DNA of 64,000 bases from JAGVSZ01 sp963716855 (GTDB lineage Bacteria; Pseudomonadota; Gammaproteobacteria; Burkholderiales; SG8-39), in assembly GCA_963716855.1 (NCBI GenBank), contig CAVQUV010000029.1, positions 1-64,000 of the forward strand. Reading direction: 5' to 3'. This document shows positions 36,722 through 46,075 of the stretch, in pieces. Under the pieces are notes generated by a model that was not told the origin of the DNA, did not search any database, and was given only the letters and a program-made list of their open reading frames with translations. Numbering within the stretch: the first letter of the stretch is position 1; every line of letters begins with the position of its first letter. The position numbers and the translations under genes are program-made.

Positions 36722-37591
36722 ATGCAAGCGTTCGGCCGGCGCCGCGCGCTCCTCGCGCTCGGTGCGCTCCCGTTCGCGGCCGCCGCCCAGCAATCGTACG
36801 AGCCGCCGCCCACGACCGATGGGGGTCCGTTCGTCCCGACGCCCTGGGTGATCCTGGACGAGATGCTCAAGCTCGCGGACCTCCGCGCGGACGACACCGT
36901 GTACGACCTCGGGTCGGGCGACGGGCGGCTCGTGATCGCCGCCGCGGAACGACATGGCGCGCGCGGGGTCGGCGTCGAGCGGCATCCCGACCTCGTCGTG
37001 TACTCGCGGGCGCTCGCCGAGCGGCGCGGCGTCGCCGACCGCGTGAAGTTCGTCGAGGGGGACGTGCTGGAGGCCGACGTGCGGGGTGCGACGGTGGTCA
37101 TGATGTATCTCCTGCCGCGCCTGGTCGTTCAGCTCGTGCCGAAACTGCGCGCCGAGCTGCCGGTGGGTGCGCGGATCGTCTCGCACGACTACGCGCTCGA
37201 GCCTTGGAAGCCGGACAAGACGCTCGTCTTCGAGGTCGAGGAGAAGGTGGCGATCAACGGCAGCGCCGAGACGAAGCTCTTCTATTACGTGGTGCCGGCA
37301 CGGGTCGGCGGGCGTTGGGCGCTCGAGATCGGCGCACCCGTCGGCGACGGCGGCCCGATCCCGCTTGCGATCGAGCAGACGCCCGACCGGCTCGAGGGAA
37401 CCGCGCTGCTGGACGGCCGCTCCACCGAGGTGCGCGTTCTGCAGGTGCGCGCCGACGCGATCCGCTTCGCCCTGCTGCATCGCGGCCGGCTGCTCGAGTT
37501 CAGCGGACGGATCGCCGGCAACGCGATGACCGGCGAGGTACAGGCGCACGGCGCGCGCGGGCGCTGGTCCGGACGCGCGATGCCCGAGTAG
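36722..37591 (+). CDS. Exported SAM-methyltransferase-like protein
   Basis: A 289-residue protein. The N-terminus MQAFGRRRALLALGALPFAA is signal-like, with an Arg triplet before a hydrophobic run. A class I methyltransferase core follows: YDLGSGDGRLVIAA (61-74) is motif I and GVGVERHPD has the acidic residue (Glu86). TVVMMYLLPRL resembles motif IV. The C-terminal third (about 190-289) is a separate beta-rich part. A methyltransferase outside the cytoplasm would lack SAM, so either the signal is not used, or the domain binds something else. The preceding SDR stop lies a few bases upstream, so co-transcription is likely. Confidence 0.75.
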   Translation: MQAFGRRRALLALGALPFAAAAQQSYEPPPTTDGGPFVPTPWVILDEMLKLADLRADDTVYDLGSGDGRLVIAAAERHGARGVGVERHPDLVVYSRALAERRGVADRVKFVEGDVLEADVRGATVVMMYLLPRLVVQLVPKLRAELPVGARIVSHDYALEPWKPDKTLVFEVEEKVAINGSAETKLFYYVVPARVGGRWALEIGAPVGDGGPIPLAIEQTPDRLEGTALLDGRSTEVRVLQVRADAIRFALLHRGRLLEFSGRIAGNAMTGEVQAHGARGRWSGRAMPE

Positions 37592-37622
37592 CATCGAGGA
37601 TTCCCGTCCCTACCGTCCCACG

Positions 37623-40544
37623 ATGAGCCCCGAGAACCCTGCCGGCGCACGCCGGCGCTACCCCCTGCACATCCACCTGAGCGCGCTCTTCTCCGCGCTC
37701 GTGGTCGCGACCGGCGTCGCGATCGCCTGGCTCGGCTACGGCGAGGCGCGCGACATCACGCTCAAGGCCACCGACGAGGTGTTCCGCCACGTCGGCGCCG
37801 AGACCCGATCCGCGCTCGCCGGCGCGCTGCAGCCGGTCGCGAGCTTCGCCGACCTGCTCGCGCTGCAGCCGCTCGCCCGCGCCCGCACGCTCGAGCGGCG
37901 GCTCGAAGCGCTGCCGGTCATGCGCCAGGGGTTCGCCGGGCACGCGCCGATCGCCGCCGCCTATGCGGGCTACGACGACGGCAGCTTTTTCCTCGTCCGC
38001 CCGCTGCGCAGCGACGCGGAGCGGACGTTCTTCGAGGCCCCCGCGGGAACGACGCTCTACGCCCAGAACATCGATGTCGGGCCGGGCGGCGCACGCACCG
38101 TCACGCTCCTCTTCTTCGACGCGGCGCTGCGCGAGCTCGCGCGCCGCAACCCGGGCGCGGGCGACTTCGATCCGCGCACGCGCCCCTGGTACCGGCTCGC
38201 GGAGCGCGCGGGCGAGCGCGTGCTCACCGAGCCGTACGTGTTCTTCGCCACCCAGGCGCCGGGGATGACGGTGGCGGTCCGCGCCGGCGCGGAGAGCGTC
38301 GTCGGCGTCGACGTGACGCTCCATCAGGTGTCCGAATTTCTCGCCACGCTGCGCACGCTGCCGGACATGAAGATCGTGCTGTTCGGCGCGGATCGTCGCG
38401 TCATCGCGCGCGCCGATCTCGCCCGCACGATGGTGCATCGCGACGGCGACCGGGTCGCACTCGCGAGCCTGGACGAATTCGGCGAGCCGGTGCTCGCGCA
38501 AATGCAGCCGGTGCGCGTGGACGGCGGTGACGCCGCCGGCGTCACGTTCGAGGCCGACGGCGCGCGCTGGAAGACGGTCGTGCTGCCGGTGCCCACGGTG
38601 CGCGGGACGCTGTCGCTCGGCATCGCCGCGCCGCTCGATGCGCTCCTAGCGGATGCCCGCGCGGCCCGCACGCGCGGCCTCTTCGCGGCGCTGGCCATTC
38701 TCCTAGTGGCCCTCCCGCTCACGTGGTGGGTCGCGCATCGCGTCGGGGGCGCGCTGCGGGCCCTCACTCGGGAAGCACAGGACATCCGCGCGTTCCGGTT
38801 CGACGGCGCCACCGTGCCCCCGTCGATCGTGCTCGAGATCGACCAGCTGTCCGGCGCGATGACGATGATGCGCGGCACGATCCGGCACTTCCTCGACATC
38901 GCCACCTCGCTCGCCGGGGAGACGAACTTCCGCCGCCTGCTCGACCGGGTGGTGGCGGAGACCTCCGCGACCACGCATGCCGCAGGCGGGCTCGTCTACC
39001 TGTTCGAGGCGGAGCGCGGCGCCCTGGTGCCGGCCTCCGTCGTCCACGCCGACGGCCGCTCGACCGACGCGAGCCCGGCCGAGCAGCCGGTGGACGCGCC
39101 CGCGCCGCTGGCGGAAGCCTTCCGCTCCGGCAGGACCGTGGTGGCGTCCGCCGCAGGCTTCGACTTCGTCGCCGCGCTCTGGCCGCATCAGGCGGTCACC
39201 GTCGTCGCGATCCCGCTGCGCGACCGCAATCGCGACACCGTCGGCACGCTCGCGCTGTTCTTCCCCGGCGGCGAGCGCCCGAGCCACGCACGCCTCGCGT
39301 TCGCCGAGGCGCTTTCGGGCACCGCCGCGGTCGCGATCGAGACCCAGCGCCTCCTCGAGGCGCGCAAGGCCCTCCTCGACGCGTTCATCCGCCTGGTCGC
39401 CGGCGCGATCGACGCGAAGTCGCCGTACACCGGCGGCCACTGCCAGCGCGTGCCGGAGCTGACGTCGATGCTCGCGCGCGCCGCGTGCGAGGCGAAGGAC
39501 GGCCCGTTCGCGGACTTCGACCTCTCGGACGAAGAATGGGAGGCGCTGCAGATCGCGAGCTGGCTGCACGACTGCGGGAAGGTCACCACGCCCGAGTACG
39601 TCGTCGACAAGGCGACCAAGCTCGAGACGATCTACGACCGCATCCACGAGGTGCGGATGCGCTTCGAGGTGCTCAAGCGCGACGCCGAGATCGAATGCTG
39701 GAAAGCGGTCGCGGCGGGCGGCGACGCCACCGCGCTGCGCGCGGCGCTCGACCGGCAGCTCGCCGTGCTCGACGAGGAGTTCGCTTTCGTCGCGGGCAGC
39801 AACGAGGGCGGCGAGTTCATGGCCCCGGAAAAGATCGCTCGGCTCAAGGCGATCGCCGCGCGCACCTGGCAGCGCACGCTCGACGACCGGATCGGCGTCT
39901 CGCACGACGAGAAGACGCGCAAGGCGCGCACGCCCGCGGCCCCGCTCCCGGCGACCGAGCGCCTGCTCGACGACAAGCCCGAGCACGTGATCGAGCGCGC
40001 GCCCGGCGACCGCATGCCCGCCGACAACCCGTGGGGCTTCAAGCTGGACGTGCCCGCGCTCAAGTACAACCGCGGCGAGCTCGCCAACCTCGCCATCGGC
40101 CGCGGCACGCTGACGGAGGAGGAGCGCTATGTCATCAACCATCACATCGTGCAGACGATCGTGATGCTCTCGCAGCTGCCGTTCCCGAAGCACCTGAAGA
40201 ACGTGCCGGAGATCGCCGGCGGGCATCACGAGAAGATGGACGGCACCGGCTACCCGAAGCGGCTCGCGCGCGACCAGATGAGCCTCACGGCGCGGATGAT
40301 GGCGATCGCCGACATCTTCGAGGCGCTGACCGCGGGCGACCGGCCGTACAAGCAGGGCAAGACGCTCTCCGAAGCGCTCAAGATCATGAGCTTCATGCGG
40401 CGCGACCGGCACGTCGACCCGGATCTCTTCGATCTGTTCCTGACTTCGGGCGTGTACCGCAGCTACGCCGAACGCTTCCTGCGTCCGGAGCAGCTCGACG
40501 CCGTGGACGTCGCGCAGTACGTGGGCCGCCCGCAGGCGGCGTGA
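37623..40544 (+). CDS. Cache-GAF-HD-GYP signalling phosphodiesterase
   Basis: A 973-residue membrane sensor. One helix lies near residues 16-40, a periplasmic Cache-like sensor spans about 45-345, and a second helix (AALAILLVALPLTWWVA) spans about 352-376. A HAMP-like linker and a GAF domain (about 440-580) precede the HD-GYP domain. HD is at 649-650 (LHDCGK), HHEKMDGTGYP at 868-878. HD-GYP enzymes break down cyclic di-GMP. About 150 residues, more than usual, are inserted between the HD and GYP motifs. It senses an extracellular small molecule and should lower cyclic di-GMP. The next gene starts 13 bases later. Confidence 0.9.
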   Translation: MSPENPAGARRRYPLHIHLSALFSALVVATGVAIAWLGYGEARDITLKATDEVFRHVGAETRSALAGALQPVASFADLLALQPLARARTLERRLEALPVMRQGFAGHAPIAAAYAGYDDGSFFLVRPLRSDAERTFFEAPAGTTLYAQNIDVGPGGARTVTLLFFDAALRELARRNPGAGDFDPRTRPWYRLAERAGERVLTEPYVFFATQAPGMTVAVRAGAESVVGVDVTLHQVSEFLATLRTLPDMKIVLFGADRRVIARADLARTMVHRDGDRVALASLDEFGEPVLAQMQPVRVDGGDAAGVTFEADGARWKTVVLPVPTVRGTLSLGIAAPLDALLADARAARTRGLFAALAILLVALPLTWWVAHRVGGALRALTREAQDIRAFRFDGATVPPSIVLEIDQLSGAMTMMRGTIRHFLDIATSLAGETNFRRLLDRVVAETSATTHAAGGLVYLFEAERGALVPASVVHADGRSTDASPAEQPVDAPAPLAEAFRSGRTVVASAAGFDFVAALWPHQAVTVVAIPLRDRNRDTVGTLALFFPGGERPSHARLAFAEALSGTAAVAIETQRLLEARKALLDAFIRLVAGAIDAKSPYTGGHCQRVPELTSMLARAACEAKDGPFADFDLSDEEWEALQIASWLHDCGKVTTPEYVVDKATKLETIYDRIHEVRMRFEVLKRDAEIECWKAVAAGGDATALRAALDRQLAVLDEEFAFVAGSNEGGEFMAPEKIARLKAIAARTWQRTLDDRIGVSHDEKTRKARTPAAPLPATERLLDDKPEHVIERAPGDRMPADNPWGFKLDVPALKYNRGELANLAIGRGTLTEEERYVINHHIVQTIVMLSQLPFPKHLKNVPEIAGGHHEKMDGTGYPKRLARDQMSLTARMMAIADIFEALTAGDRPYKQGKTLSEALKIMSFMRRDRHVDPDLFDLFLTSGVYRSYAERFLRPEQLDAVDVAQYVGRPQAA

Positions 40545-40557
40545 CAAGGAGCACTCG

Positions 40558-41493
40558 ATGGAGCCGAGCCAGCGCTACCCGGACCCCGCCGTGCGGATCG
40601 TCGACACGAGCTTCGCGAAGTACCGGCTCAACCTCGCCGGGGTGGAGCGCATCGCGCACGGGTTCCGCTGGGCCGAAGGGCCGGTGTGGTTCGGCGACGG
40701 CCGCTTCCTGCTCTGGAGCGACATCCCGAACAATCGCATCATGAAGTGGGAGGAGGAGACCGGCGCGGTGAGCGTGTTCCGCAAGCCGTCGAACTTCGCC
40801 AACGGCAACACGCGCGACCGCCAGGGGCGGCTCGTCACCTGCGAGCACGGCGGGCGGCGCGTGTCGCGCACCGAGTACGACGGCACGGTCACCGCGATCG
40901 CCGACCGCTACCAGGGCAAGCCGCTCAACTCGCCGAACGATGTCGTCGTGAAGTCCGACGGCTCGGTATGGTTCACCGACCCGCCGTTCGGCCTGCTCGG
41001 CTACTACGAAGGTTACGTCGCGAAACAGGAGCTCCCGACCTACGTGTATCGCGTCGACGGCGCGACCGGCGAGCTGACCGTGGTCGCGGACGGGGTCAAC
41101 TGCCCGAACGGGCTCGCCTTCTCGCCCGACGAGTCGGTCCTCTACGTGATCGAGTCGCGCAGCACGCCGCGCAACGTCCTCGCCTACGACGTCGTCGACG
41201 GCGGCCGCCGGATCGCGAACCGGCGCACGCTGATCGCCGCGGGGCCCGGGACGCCCGACGGCATGCGCTGCGACGTGGACGGCAACCTGTGGTGCGGCTG
41301 GGGCATGGGCGACCCGGCGCTCGACGGCGTCGCGATCTTCAACCCCGACGGCCGGCTGATCGGCCGCATCGACCTGCCCGAGCGGTGCGCGAACCTCTGC
41401 TTCGGCGGCACCTACCGCAATCGCCTGTTCATGGCGTCGAGCAAGAGCGTCTACGCGCTCTACGTCAACACCCAGGGCGCGGCGGGCGGATAA
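40558..41493 (+). CDS. SMP-30/gluconolactonase-family lactonase
   Basis: A 311-residue six-bladed beta-propeller. RWAEGPVWFGDG supplies the metal-binding Glu, LNSPNDVVVKSDG the Asn, and CPNGLAFSPDE and GTPDGMRCDVDGN further ligands. These are the hallmarks of SMP-30/Gnl enzymes, which open sugar lactones with a divalent metal. ATG at 40558 has AAGGAGCACTCG upstream. It lies 13 bases after the HD-GYP gene on the same strand and converges on a cupin gene. Confidence 0.88.
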   Translation: MEPSQRYPDPAVRIVDTSFAKYRLNLAGVERIAHGFRWAEGPVWFGDGRFLLWSDIPNNRIMKWEEETGAVSVFRKPSNFANGNTRDRQGRLVTCEHGGRRVSRTEYDGTVTAIADRYQGKPLNSPNDVVVKSDGSVWFTDPPFGLLGYYEGYVAKQELPTYVYRVDGATGELTVVADGVNCPNGLAFSPDESVLYVIESRSTPRNVLAYDVVDGGRRIANRRTLIAAGPGTPDGMRCDVDGNLWCGWGMGDPALDGVAIFNPDGRLIGRIDLPERCANLCFGGTYRNRLFMASSKSVYALYVNTQGAAGG

Positions 41494-41503
41494 GGCCGGG
41501 CGC

Positions 41504-41926
41504 TCAGCGGCGCGTGCGCCGCTTGGGTTTCGCCGGCGGCCTTGCGTCGAGCGTCTCGAAGTCGGCGGGCGCGACGACCTCGAGCATCTCGATGTCCTTC
41601 GAGTGCCGGATCTCGCGGTGGCGGATGCGCGGCGGCTGGTAGAAGCAGCTGCCCGCGCGCATCGTCACCCTGCCGACGCCTTCGTACTCGAACTCGACCC
41701 AGCCCTTCAGCACGTATACGAACTGCGCATCGCAATCGTGCATGTGCCAGTCGCCGTGCGGCGCCTTGCCGGGGCGCGCCCGGATGACGTGCGCGACCAC
41801 CTTGCCGCGCGTCGCGCGCTTGATGCCGAGGTCGCGGTACTCGAAGTAGCCGCGCAGACCGCGCCGGACGAACTTCGAGCTCTTGCGGTGCGAGACGCTG
41901 AAACGACGTGCGGTCGCGGTCGCCAT
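41504..41926 (-). CDS. Cupin-domain protein
   Basis: A 140-residue cupin. WHMHDCDAQFVYVLKGWVEF carries the first cupin motif with His and Glu/Gln-like metal ligands, and PPRIRHREI the second. Arg/Lys-rich ends flank the barrel. Small cupins of this type bind a metal and act as isomerases, dioxygenases or binding proteins; the role here is unknown. It starts four bases after the stop of the aminotransferase gene in a tight operon. Confidence 0.75.
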   Translation of the reverse strand: MATATARRFSVSHRKSSKFVRRGLRGYFEYRDLGIKRATRGKVVAHVIRARPGKAPHGDWHMHDCDAQFVYVLKGWVEFEYEGVGRVTMRAGSCFYQPPRIRHREIRHSKDIEMLEVVAPADFETLDARPPAKPKRRTRR

Positions 41927-41930
41927 GGCA

Positions 41931-43229
41931 TCACCCTCCCTTCTTCAAAGCCGCAAACGCCTGGTCGGCGATGTCGAGCGTCTTGTCCACGTCGGCCTCG
42001 GTGTGCGCGATCGAGATGTAGAACTTCTCGTTCGGATTCACGAGCAGCCCGCGCTCGAGGAGCTCGAGCGCCCAGCGCAGGCCGAGGTCCTTGTTCGCGG
42101 TGGTCAGGTCCATCCATGTGCGCAGCGGCCTGCGGTCGGTGAACCGCACGCCGAACACCGCGTCCTCGCCCGGCGCCTGCACCGCGAATCCGTGCCGCTC
42201 GCCGGCGGCGACCAGGCCCGCGCGCAGCTTCGCGCCGATCCGGTGCAGGCCGTCGTACACGCCCGGCTGCGCAAGGACATCGAGCGCCGCGATCCCCGCC
42301 GCCGCGCAGATCGGGTTGCCGTTGAGCGTATTGGTCGCCCAGACCACCTCGGCCTTGGGACGGCTACGCGCGTCGAGCACCGACATGATCGCGGCGTCGC
42401 CGACGATCGCGGCCATCGGGAACCCGCCGCTGATCGCCTTGCCGTAGCACGCGAGATCCGGCACCACGCCGTAGCGCTCCTGCGCGCCGCCCCAGGCGAT
42501 GCGAAAGCCGGTGACGATCTCGTCGTAGATCATCACGATGCCGTGCCGCTTCGTCACCTCGCGCACCGCCTGCAGGAACCCCGGCTCCGGCAGGAGCACG
42601 CGCTGCAACGGCTCCACGATCACCGCCGCGAGCTCGTGCGCATGGCGCTCGATCATCGCCACCGCGCGCGCCGTCTCGTTGAACGGCGTGACGAGCACGG
42701 TCTCGCCGGCCTGCGGCGGGACGCCGACCGAGTCCGGCCGCGCATGCGGGTAATCCGAAGGTTGCGCCGGGACCGTGCCCCACAGGCCGTAGTCGTGCAT
42801 GCCGTGCCACGCGCCTTCGAACTTCAGCACCTTGTTCCGCTTGGTGAACGCCCGCGCGATGCGCAGCGCGTAGAACGTCGCCTCGGTGCCCGAGCCGGTG
42901 TAGTGCGCGACCTGGCCGCACGGGATCGCCTCGACGAGCCGCTTCGCGAGCGCGATCGCCGGCTCGTTGAGGAAGTAGTAGGTCGTGCCTTTCGGCAGGC
43001 GTGCGTTCACCGCCTCGGTGATCGCCGGATGCGCGTGCCCGAGGAGGACCGGGCCCGACGAGAGGTGGTAGTCGATGTACTCGCGTCCGGCGAAGTCCCA
43101 CACGCGGCTGCCCTTGCCGCGCTCCACCACCAGGTTCAGCTCGGCCGGGATGACGAAGAGGCCGGTGCCGCCTCCGGCGAGATACTTCCCGGCGTCGGCG
43201 AGGAGACCGGCCTGTTGCTGTGCGCTCAC
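41931..43229 (-). CDS. Class III PLP aminotransferase (glutamate-1-semialdehyde aminomutase-like)
   Basis: A 432-residue enzyme starting at GTG 43229. SGTEATFYALRIARA (113 on) binds PLP phosphate, IVMIYDEIVTGFR gives Asp236, and CYGKAISGGFP gives Lys264 as the PLP lysine. Order and length match the HemL-like subgroup annotated as aspartate aminotransferase family protein. It should transfer an amino group from or isomerise an amino acid-like substrate; it need not be true HemL. It lies between two cupin genes, with two bases and four bases of separation, so the set is one operon. Confidence 0.88.
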   Translation of the reverse strand: MSAQQQAGLLADAGKYLAGGGTGLFVIPAELNLVVERGKGSRVWDFAGREYIDYHLSSGPVLLGHAHPAITEAVNARLPKGTTYYFLNEPAIALAKRLVEAIPCGQVAHYTGSGTEATFYALRIARAFTKRNKVLKFEGAWHGMHDYGLWGTVPAQPSDYPHARPDSVGVPPQAGETVLVTPFNETARAVAMIERHAHELAAVIVEPLQRVLLPEPGFLQAVREVTKRHGIVMIYDEIVTGFRIAWGGAQERYGVVPDLACYGKAISGGFPMAAIVGDAAIMSVLDARSRPKAEVVWATNTLNGNPICAAAGIAALDVLAQPGVYDGLHRIGAKLRAGLVAAGERHGFAVQAPGEDAVFGVRFTDRRPLRTWMDLTTANKDLGLRWALELLERGLLVNPNEKFYISIAHTEADVDKTLDIADQAFAALKKGG

Positions 43230-43231
43230 GA

Positions 43232-43807
43232 TCAGCCTTTCCTGCTTGCGGTAAACGTGAACCCCGCCTTCTCGAAGTAGGCGCGCGCCTTGGGGTCGAT
43301 GCGCTCGAGCTTGTCGGCGATTTGGCGCGCGAAGTCGATGTCGGTCATGTCGTGCACGCCGCCGGTGATCAGTACCTGCACGATCCCCTCCGTCGCGCCG
43401 ACGTTGCGGAATGCGCGGCACACGCCGGGCGGGAGCGAGATCGTGTCGAGCTCGTCGAGCACCACGCGCTCCGAGCCGTCGTCGTTCCAGCGGAACTCGA
43501 AAGTGCCGCGCAGCACGGTGAACGTCTCGTACGTGTTCACGTGCGAGTGCAGCTCCGGCCCCTGTCCCGGCGGACACACCGCAAGCGTCATCGTCATCCC
43601 GGCGGCGCCCTTGATCGGCGCGCCGGACGAGATCGGCGTCGCGCTGGAGTCCTCCAGGCCGATCACCGAAAGGAGCTTCCGCGCGTAGACGACGTCCTTC
43701 GCCTCGAGCGGGATCGCGCTCTCGGCCTGGGTCGGCAGCGGCTTCAGGTCCCGGAAGCGCGACACGCGTTTGCGCATGTCGGCCTGGGTGAGCTCGATGG
43801 TTCTCAC
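43232..43807 (-). CDS. Cupin-domain protein
   Basis: A 191-residue protein with one cupin barrel. PELHSHVNTYETFTVLRGTF holds the first metal motif (His, His, Glu) and SLPPGVCRAFRNVG the second. An extension at the N-terminus (MRTIELTQADMRKRVSRF) and a helical C-terminus complete it. It overlaps the dienelactone hydrolase gene by four bases (ATGA) and precedes the aminotransferase by two bases. The function is unknown; the operon suggests a catabolic or detoxifying pathway. Confidence 0.75.
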   Translation of the reverse strand: MRTIELTQADMRKRVSRFRDLKPLPTQAESAIPLEAKDVVYARKLLSVIGLEDSSATPISSGAPIKGAAGMTMTLAVCPPGQGPELHSHVNTYETFTVLRGTFEFRWNDDGSERVVLDELDTISLPPGVCRAFRNVGATEGIVQVLITGGVHDMTDIDFARQIADKLERIDPKARAYFEKAGFTFTASRKG

Positions 43808-44679
43808 GTCGCCCCCTTGGTGCGCAGGTTCGCCTTGAAGAACGCGATCGTCCGCGACCAGGCGAGCTCGGCGGCGGCCTTGTTGTAGCGGGCGGCCCCG
43901 GTGTCGTTGTGGAACGCGTGGTCGGTACCGTCGTACACGAATTTCTCGTAGGCGACGCCGGCGGACTTGAGCGCCGCCTCGTACTCCGGGATGCCGGCGT
44001 TGATGCGCGGGTCGTATCCGGCGTAGTGAAGCTGGAGCCTCGCCTTGATCCGCGGCACGTCGGCGGTCGGCGCAACCAAGCCGTAGAAGGGCACGCCCGC
44101 TGCGAGGTCCGGCGCGGCGACGGCAAGGAGGTTGACCATTCCGCCGCCCCAGCAGAATCCGACCGCCCCGACCGGGCCCGCCGCGTCGGGCCGGCCCTTG
44201 AGATAGGCGATCGCCGCGACGAAGCTGCGCACGGTCGCATCGCGATCGAGCCGTCCGAACGCCGCGCGCGCGTCGTCCTCGTCACTTGGCGTGCCGCCGA
44301 CCGGCGACAACGCGTCGGGCGCGAGCGCGGTGAAGCCCGCCACGGCCACCCGGCGGGCGACATCCCGGATGTGCGGGTTGAGCCCGCGGTTCTCATGGAT
44401 CACGATGACGCCCGCGCGCTTCGGCGGTCCGGCCTTGGGCACGGCCAGGTACGCGAGGACCTCGCCGGTCGCGCCCGGATATCCGATCGTGCTCGTCACG
44501 AGCCGGGGATCGGCGGGATCGACCAGCGCCGCGCGGGCGTAGTTCGCCTCGAGAAGCGGGAGCAACGCGTAGGCAGCGGCGGAGCTTCCCGCAAGGACGG
44601 CGAGGCGCTCGAGGAACGCACGCCGCTCCAGGGGCCGGTGCGTGTATTCGTCGTACAGCTCGATGATGTGGCGGTCCAC
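43804..44679 (-). CDS. Exported dienelactone hydrolase-family protein
   Basis: A 291-residue alpha/beta hydrolase. The N-terminus has RRAFLERLA (19-27) followed by a hydrophobic stretch, a Tat-like signal. The catalytic set is Cys176 in GFCWGGG, Asp223 and His254 (DGTDHAF), with Glu96 in IHENRG as in dienelactone hydrolase. The cysteine nucleophile and glutamate identify the DLH family rather than a lipase. It hydrolyses a lactone or ester in the periplasm. It heads the leftward operon and is divergent from an aldo-keto reductase gene 95 bases away. Confidence 0.87.
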   Translation of the reverse strand: MDRHIIELYDEYTHRPLERRAFLERLAVLAGSSAAAYALLPLLEANYARAALVDPADPRLVTSTIGYPGATGEVLAYLAVPKAGPPKRAGVIVIHENRGLNPHIRDVARRVAVAGFTALAPDALSPVGGTPSDEDDARAAFGRLDRDATVRSFVAAIAYLKGRPDAAGPVGAVGFCWGGGMVNLLAVAAPDLAAGVPFYGLVAPTADVPRIKARLQLHYAGYDPRINAGIPEYEAALKSAGVAYEKFVYDGTDHAFHNDTGAARYNKAAAELAWSRTIAFFKANLRTKGAT

Positions 44680-44774
44680 TGGATGCCCTCCTCCGCGTCC
44701 CTGTGGCGGATTCTAAGGAAGTGCGGCTGATCGCGTAGACTGATGCACGCCACCGAGAAAACCAGGAGGAAAGC

Positions 44775-45761
44775 ATGCAACTGCGACGACTCGGCAAGAC
44801 CGGCCTCGAGGTGTCCGCCCTCGGCCTCGGCTGCATGGCGATGACCAATCTGTACGGAGCGGTGGACGACGGGGAGGCAATCGCCACCGTCCGTGCAGCG
44901 CTCGACGCGGGCGCGAACTTCCTCGACACCGCCGACGCTTACGCCGACGGTAAGAACGAACAGCTCCTCGCGCGCGCGCTCGCCGACGGCTACCGCGCCA
45001 AGGCGATCGTGGCCTCGAAATTCGGCAACGTGCGCACGCCCGACGGCAAGCCCGCGGCGAACGGTCGGCCGGAATACGTGATCGAGGCGTGCAACAAGAG
45101 CCTTGCGCGGCTCGGCGTCGACGTGATCGATCTCTACTACCAGCACCGCGTCGACGCAGCCGTGCCGATCGAGGACACGGTCGGCGCGATGAAGCGGCTC
45201 GTCGAGCAGGGCAAGGTGCGCCATCTCGGCCTCTCCGAGGCGGGGTCCGAGACGCTGCGGCGCGCGGCCGCGGTGCATCCGATCGCCGCGCTGCAGACCG
45301 AGTACTCGCTGTGGTGCCGCTTCGTCGAGAGCGACATCCTGAAGACCTGCCGCGAGCTCGGCGTCGGCTTCGTGCCCTACTCGCCGCTCGGCCGCGGCAT
45401 GCTCACCGGCGCGATCCGGACGCTGGCCGACCTCGCGGAGAACGATCGGCGCCGCGACCACCCGCGCTTCCAGGAAGGCAACTTCGAGGCGAACGCCGCG
45501 CTGGTGCGCCCGATTCTCGAGATGGCGGATGCAAAGCGCTGCACGCCCGCGCAGCTCGCGCTGGCGTGGCTGCTCGCGCAGGGGCCCGACATCGTGCCGA
45601 TCCCCGGCACCAAGCGCCGCACGCACCTCGCCGAGAACCTCGCGGCGCTCGCCGTGAAGCTCTCCGGCGACGAGGCCGCGGCGCTCGCACGCGCGATCGA
45701 CGACACCCGCGTCGCGGGGACGCGCTACCCGCAGGGGCAGCTGGCGCTCCTCGGGCTCTAG
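44775..45761 (+). CDS. Aldo/keto reductase
   Basis: A 328-residue AKR13-like reductase. The catalytic tetrad is Asp51, Tyr56, Lys82 and His124 (YYQHRVD). LGKTGLEVSALGLGCM is the typical start and VPIPGTKR near residue 275 the NADPH phosphate site. ATG at 44775 follows AGGAGGAAAGC. It reduces aldehydes or quinone-like carbonyls in the cytoplasm. It is divergent from the dienelactone hydrolase operon and is followed 17 bases later by a small exported protein. Confidence 0.9.
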   Translation: MQLRRLGKTGLEVSALGLGCMAMTNLYGAVDDGEAIATVRAALDAGANFLDTADAYADGKNEQLLARALADGYRAKAIVASKFGNVRTPDGKPAANGRPEYVIEACNKSLARLGVDVIDLYYQHRVDAAVPIEDTVGAMKRLVEQGKVRHLGLSEAGSETLRRAAAVHPIAALQTEYSLWCRFVESDILKTCRELGVGFVPYSPLGRGMLTGAIRTLADLAENDRRRDHPRFQEGNFEANAALVRPILEMADAKRCTPAQLALAWLLAQGPDIVPIPGTKRRTHLAENLAALAVKLSGDEAAALARAIDDTRVAGTRYPQGQLALLGL

Positions 45762-45778
45762 CTAGAGGAGGGATCGCC

Positions 45779-46075
45779 ATGGCCAAGCGGTTTGCGGCGC
45801 GCGCCGCATTGCTCGCCGCGCTGGTTGCGATGCACGCCGCGCACGCGCAACTGCCATCGCCGCGGGACGAACCGCGGCTGGAGCGGCGCACGTCGCTCGA
45901 CGCCGTGCTGCTCGAGACGGTGCGCGTGGAGACGCAGCTGCAGGCGTGGACGCTCCGCAAGATCTGCCTGGACGGTCAGGCGTACTGGGTCGGCTTCGGC
46001 GAGTCGACGCCGACCGGGATTTCGCCTGCCTACAAGGACGGCAAGCCGGAGCAGTGCAAGGCGCGGGCGCGCTAG
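45779..46075 (+). CDS. Small exported hypothetical protein, 98 aa
   Basis: ATG at 45779 has AGAGGAGGGATC upstream. A signal peptide covers about residues 1-23 (AALLAALVAMHAAHA). The mature part has WTLRKICLDGQAYWVGFGE and ends with a second cysteine (PEQCKARAR), so one disulfide between the two cysteines is likely. I do not recognise a family. It is probably co-transcribed with the aldo-keto reductase. Confidence 0.6.
   Translation: MAKRFAARAALLAALVAMHAAHAQLPSPRDEPRLERRTSLDAVLLETVRVETQLQAWTLRKICLDGQAYWVGFGESTPTGISPAYKDGKPEQCKARAR

Noticed and set aside
41931..43229. Calling the aminotransferase hemL
   Set aside because: It is HemL-like in fold and motifs, but context (cupins, hydrolase) does not suggest tetrapyrrole synthesis.
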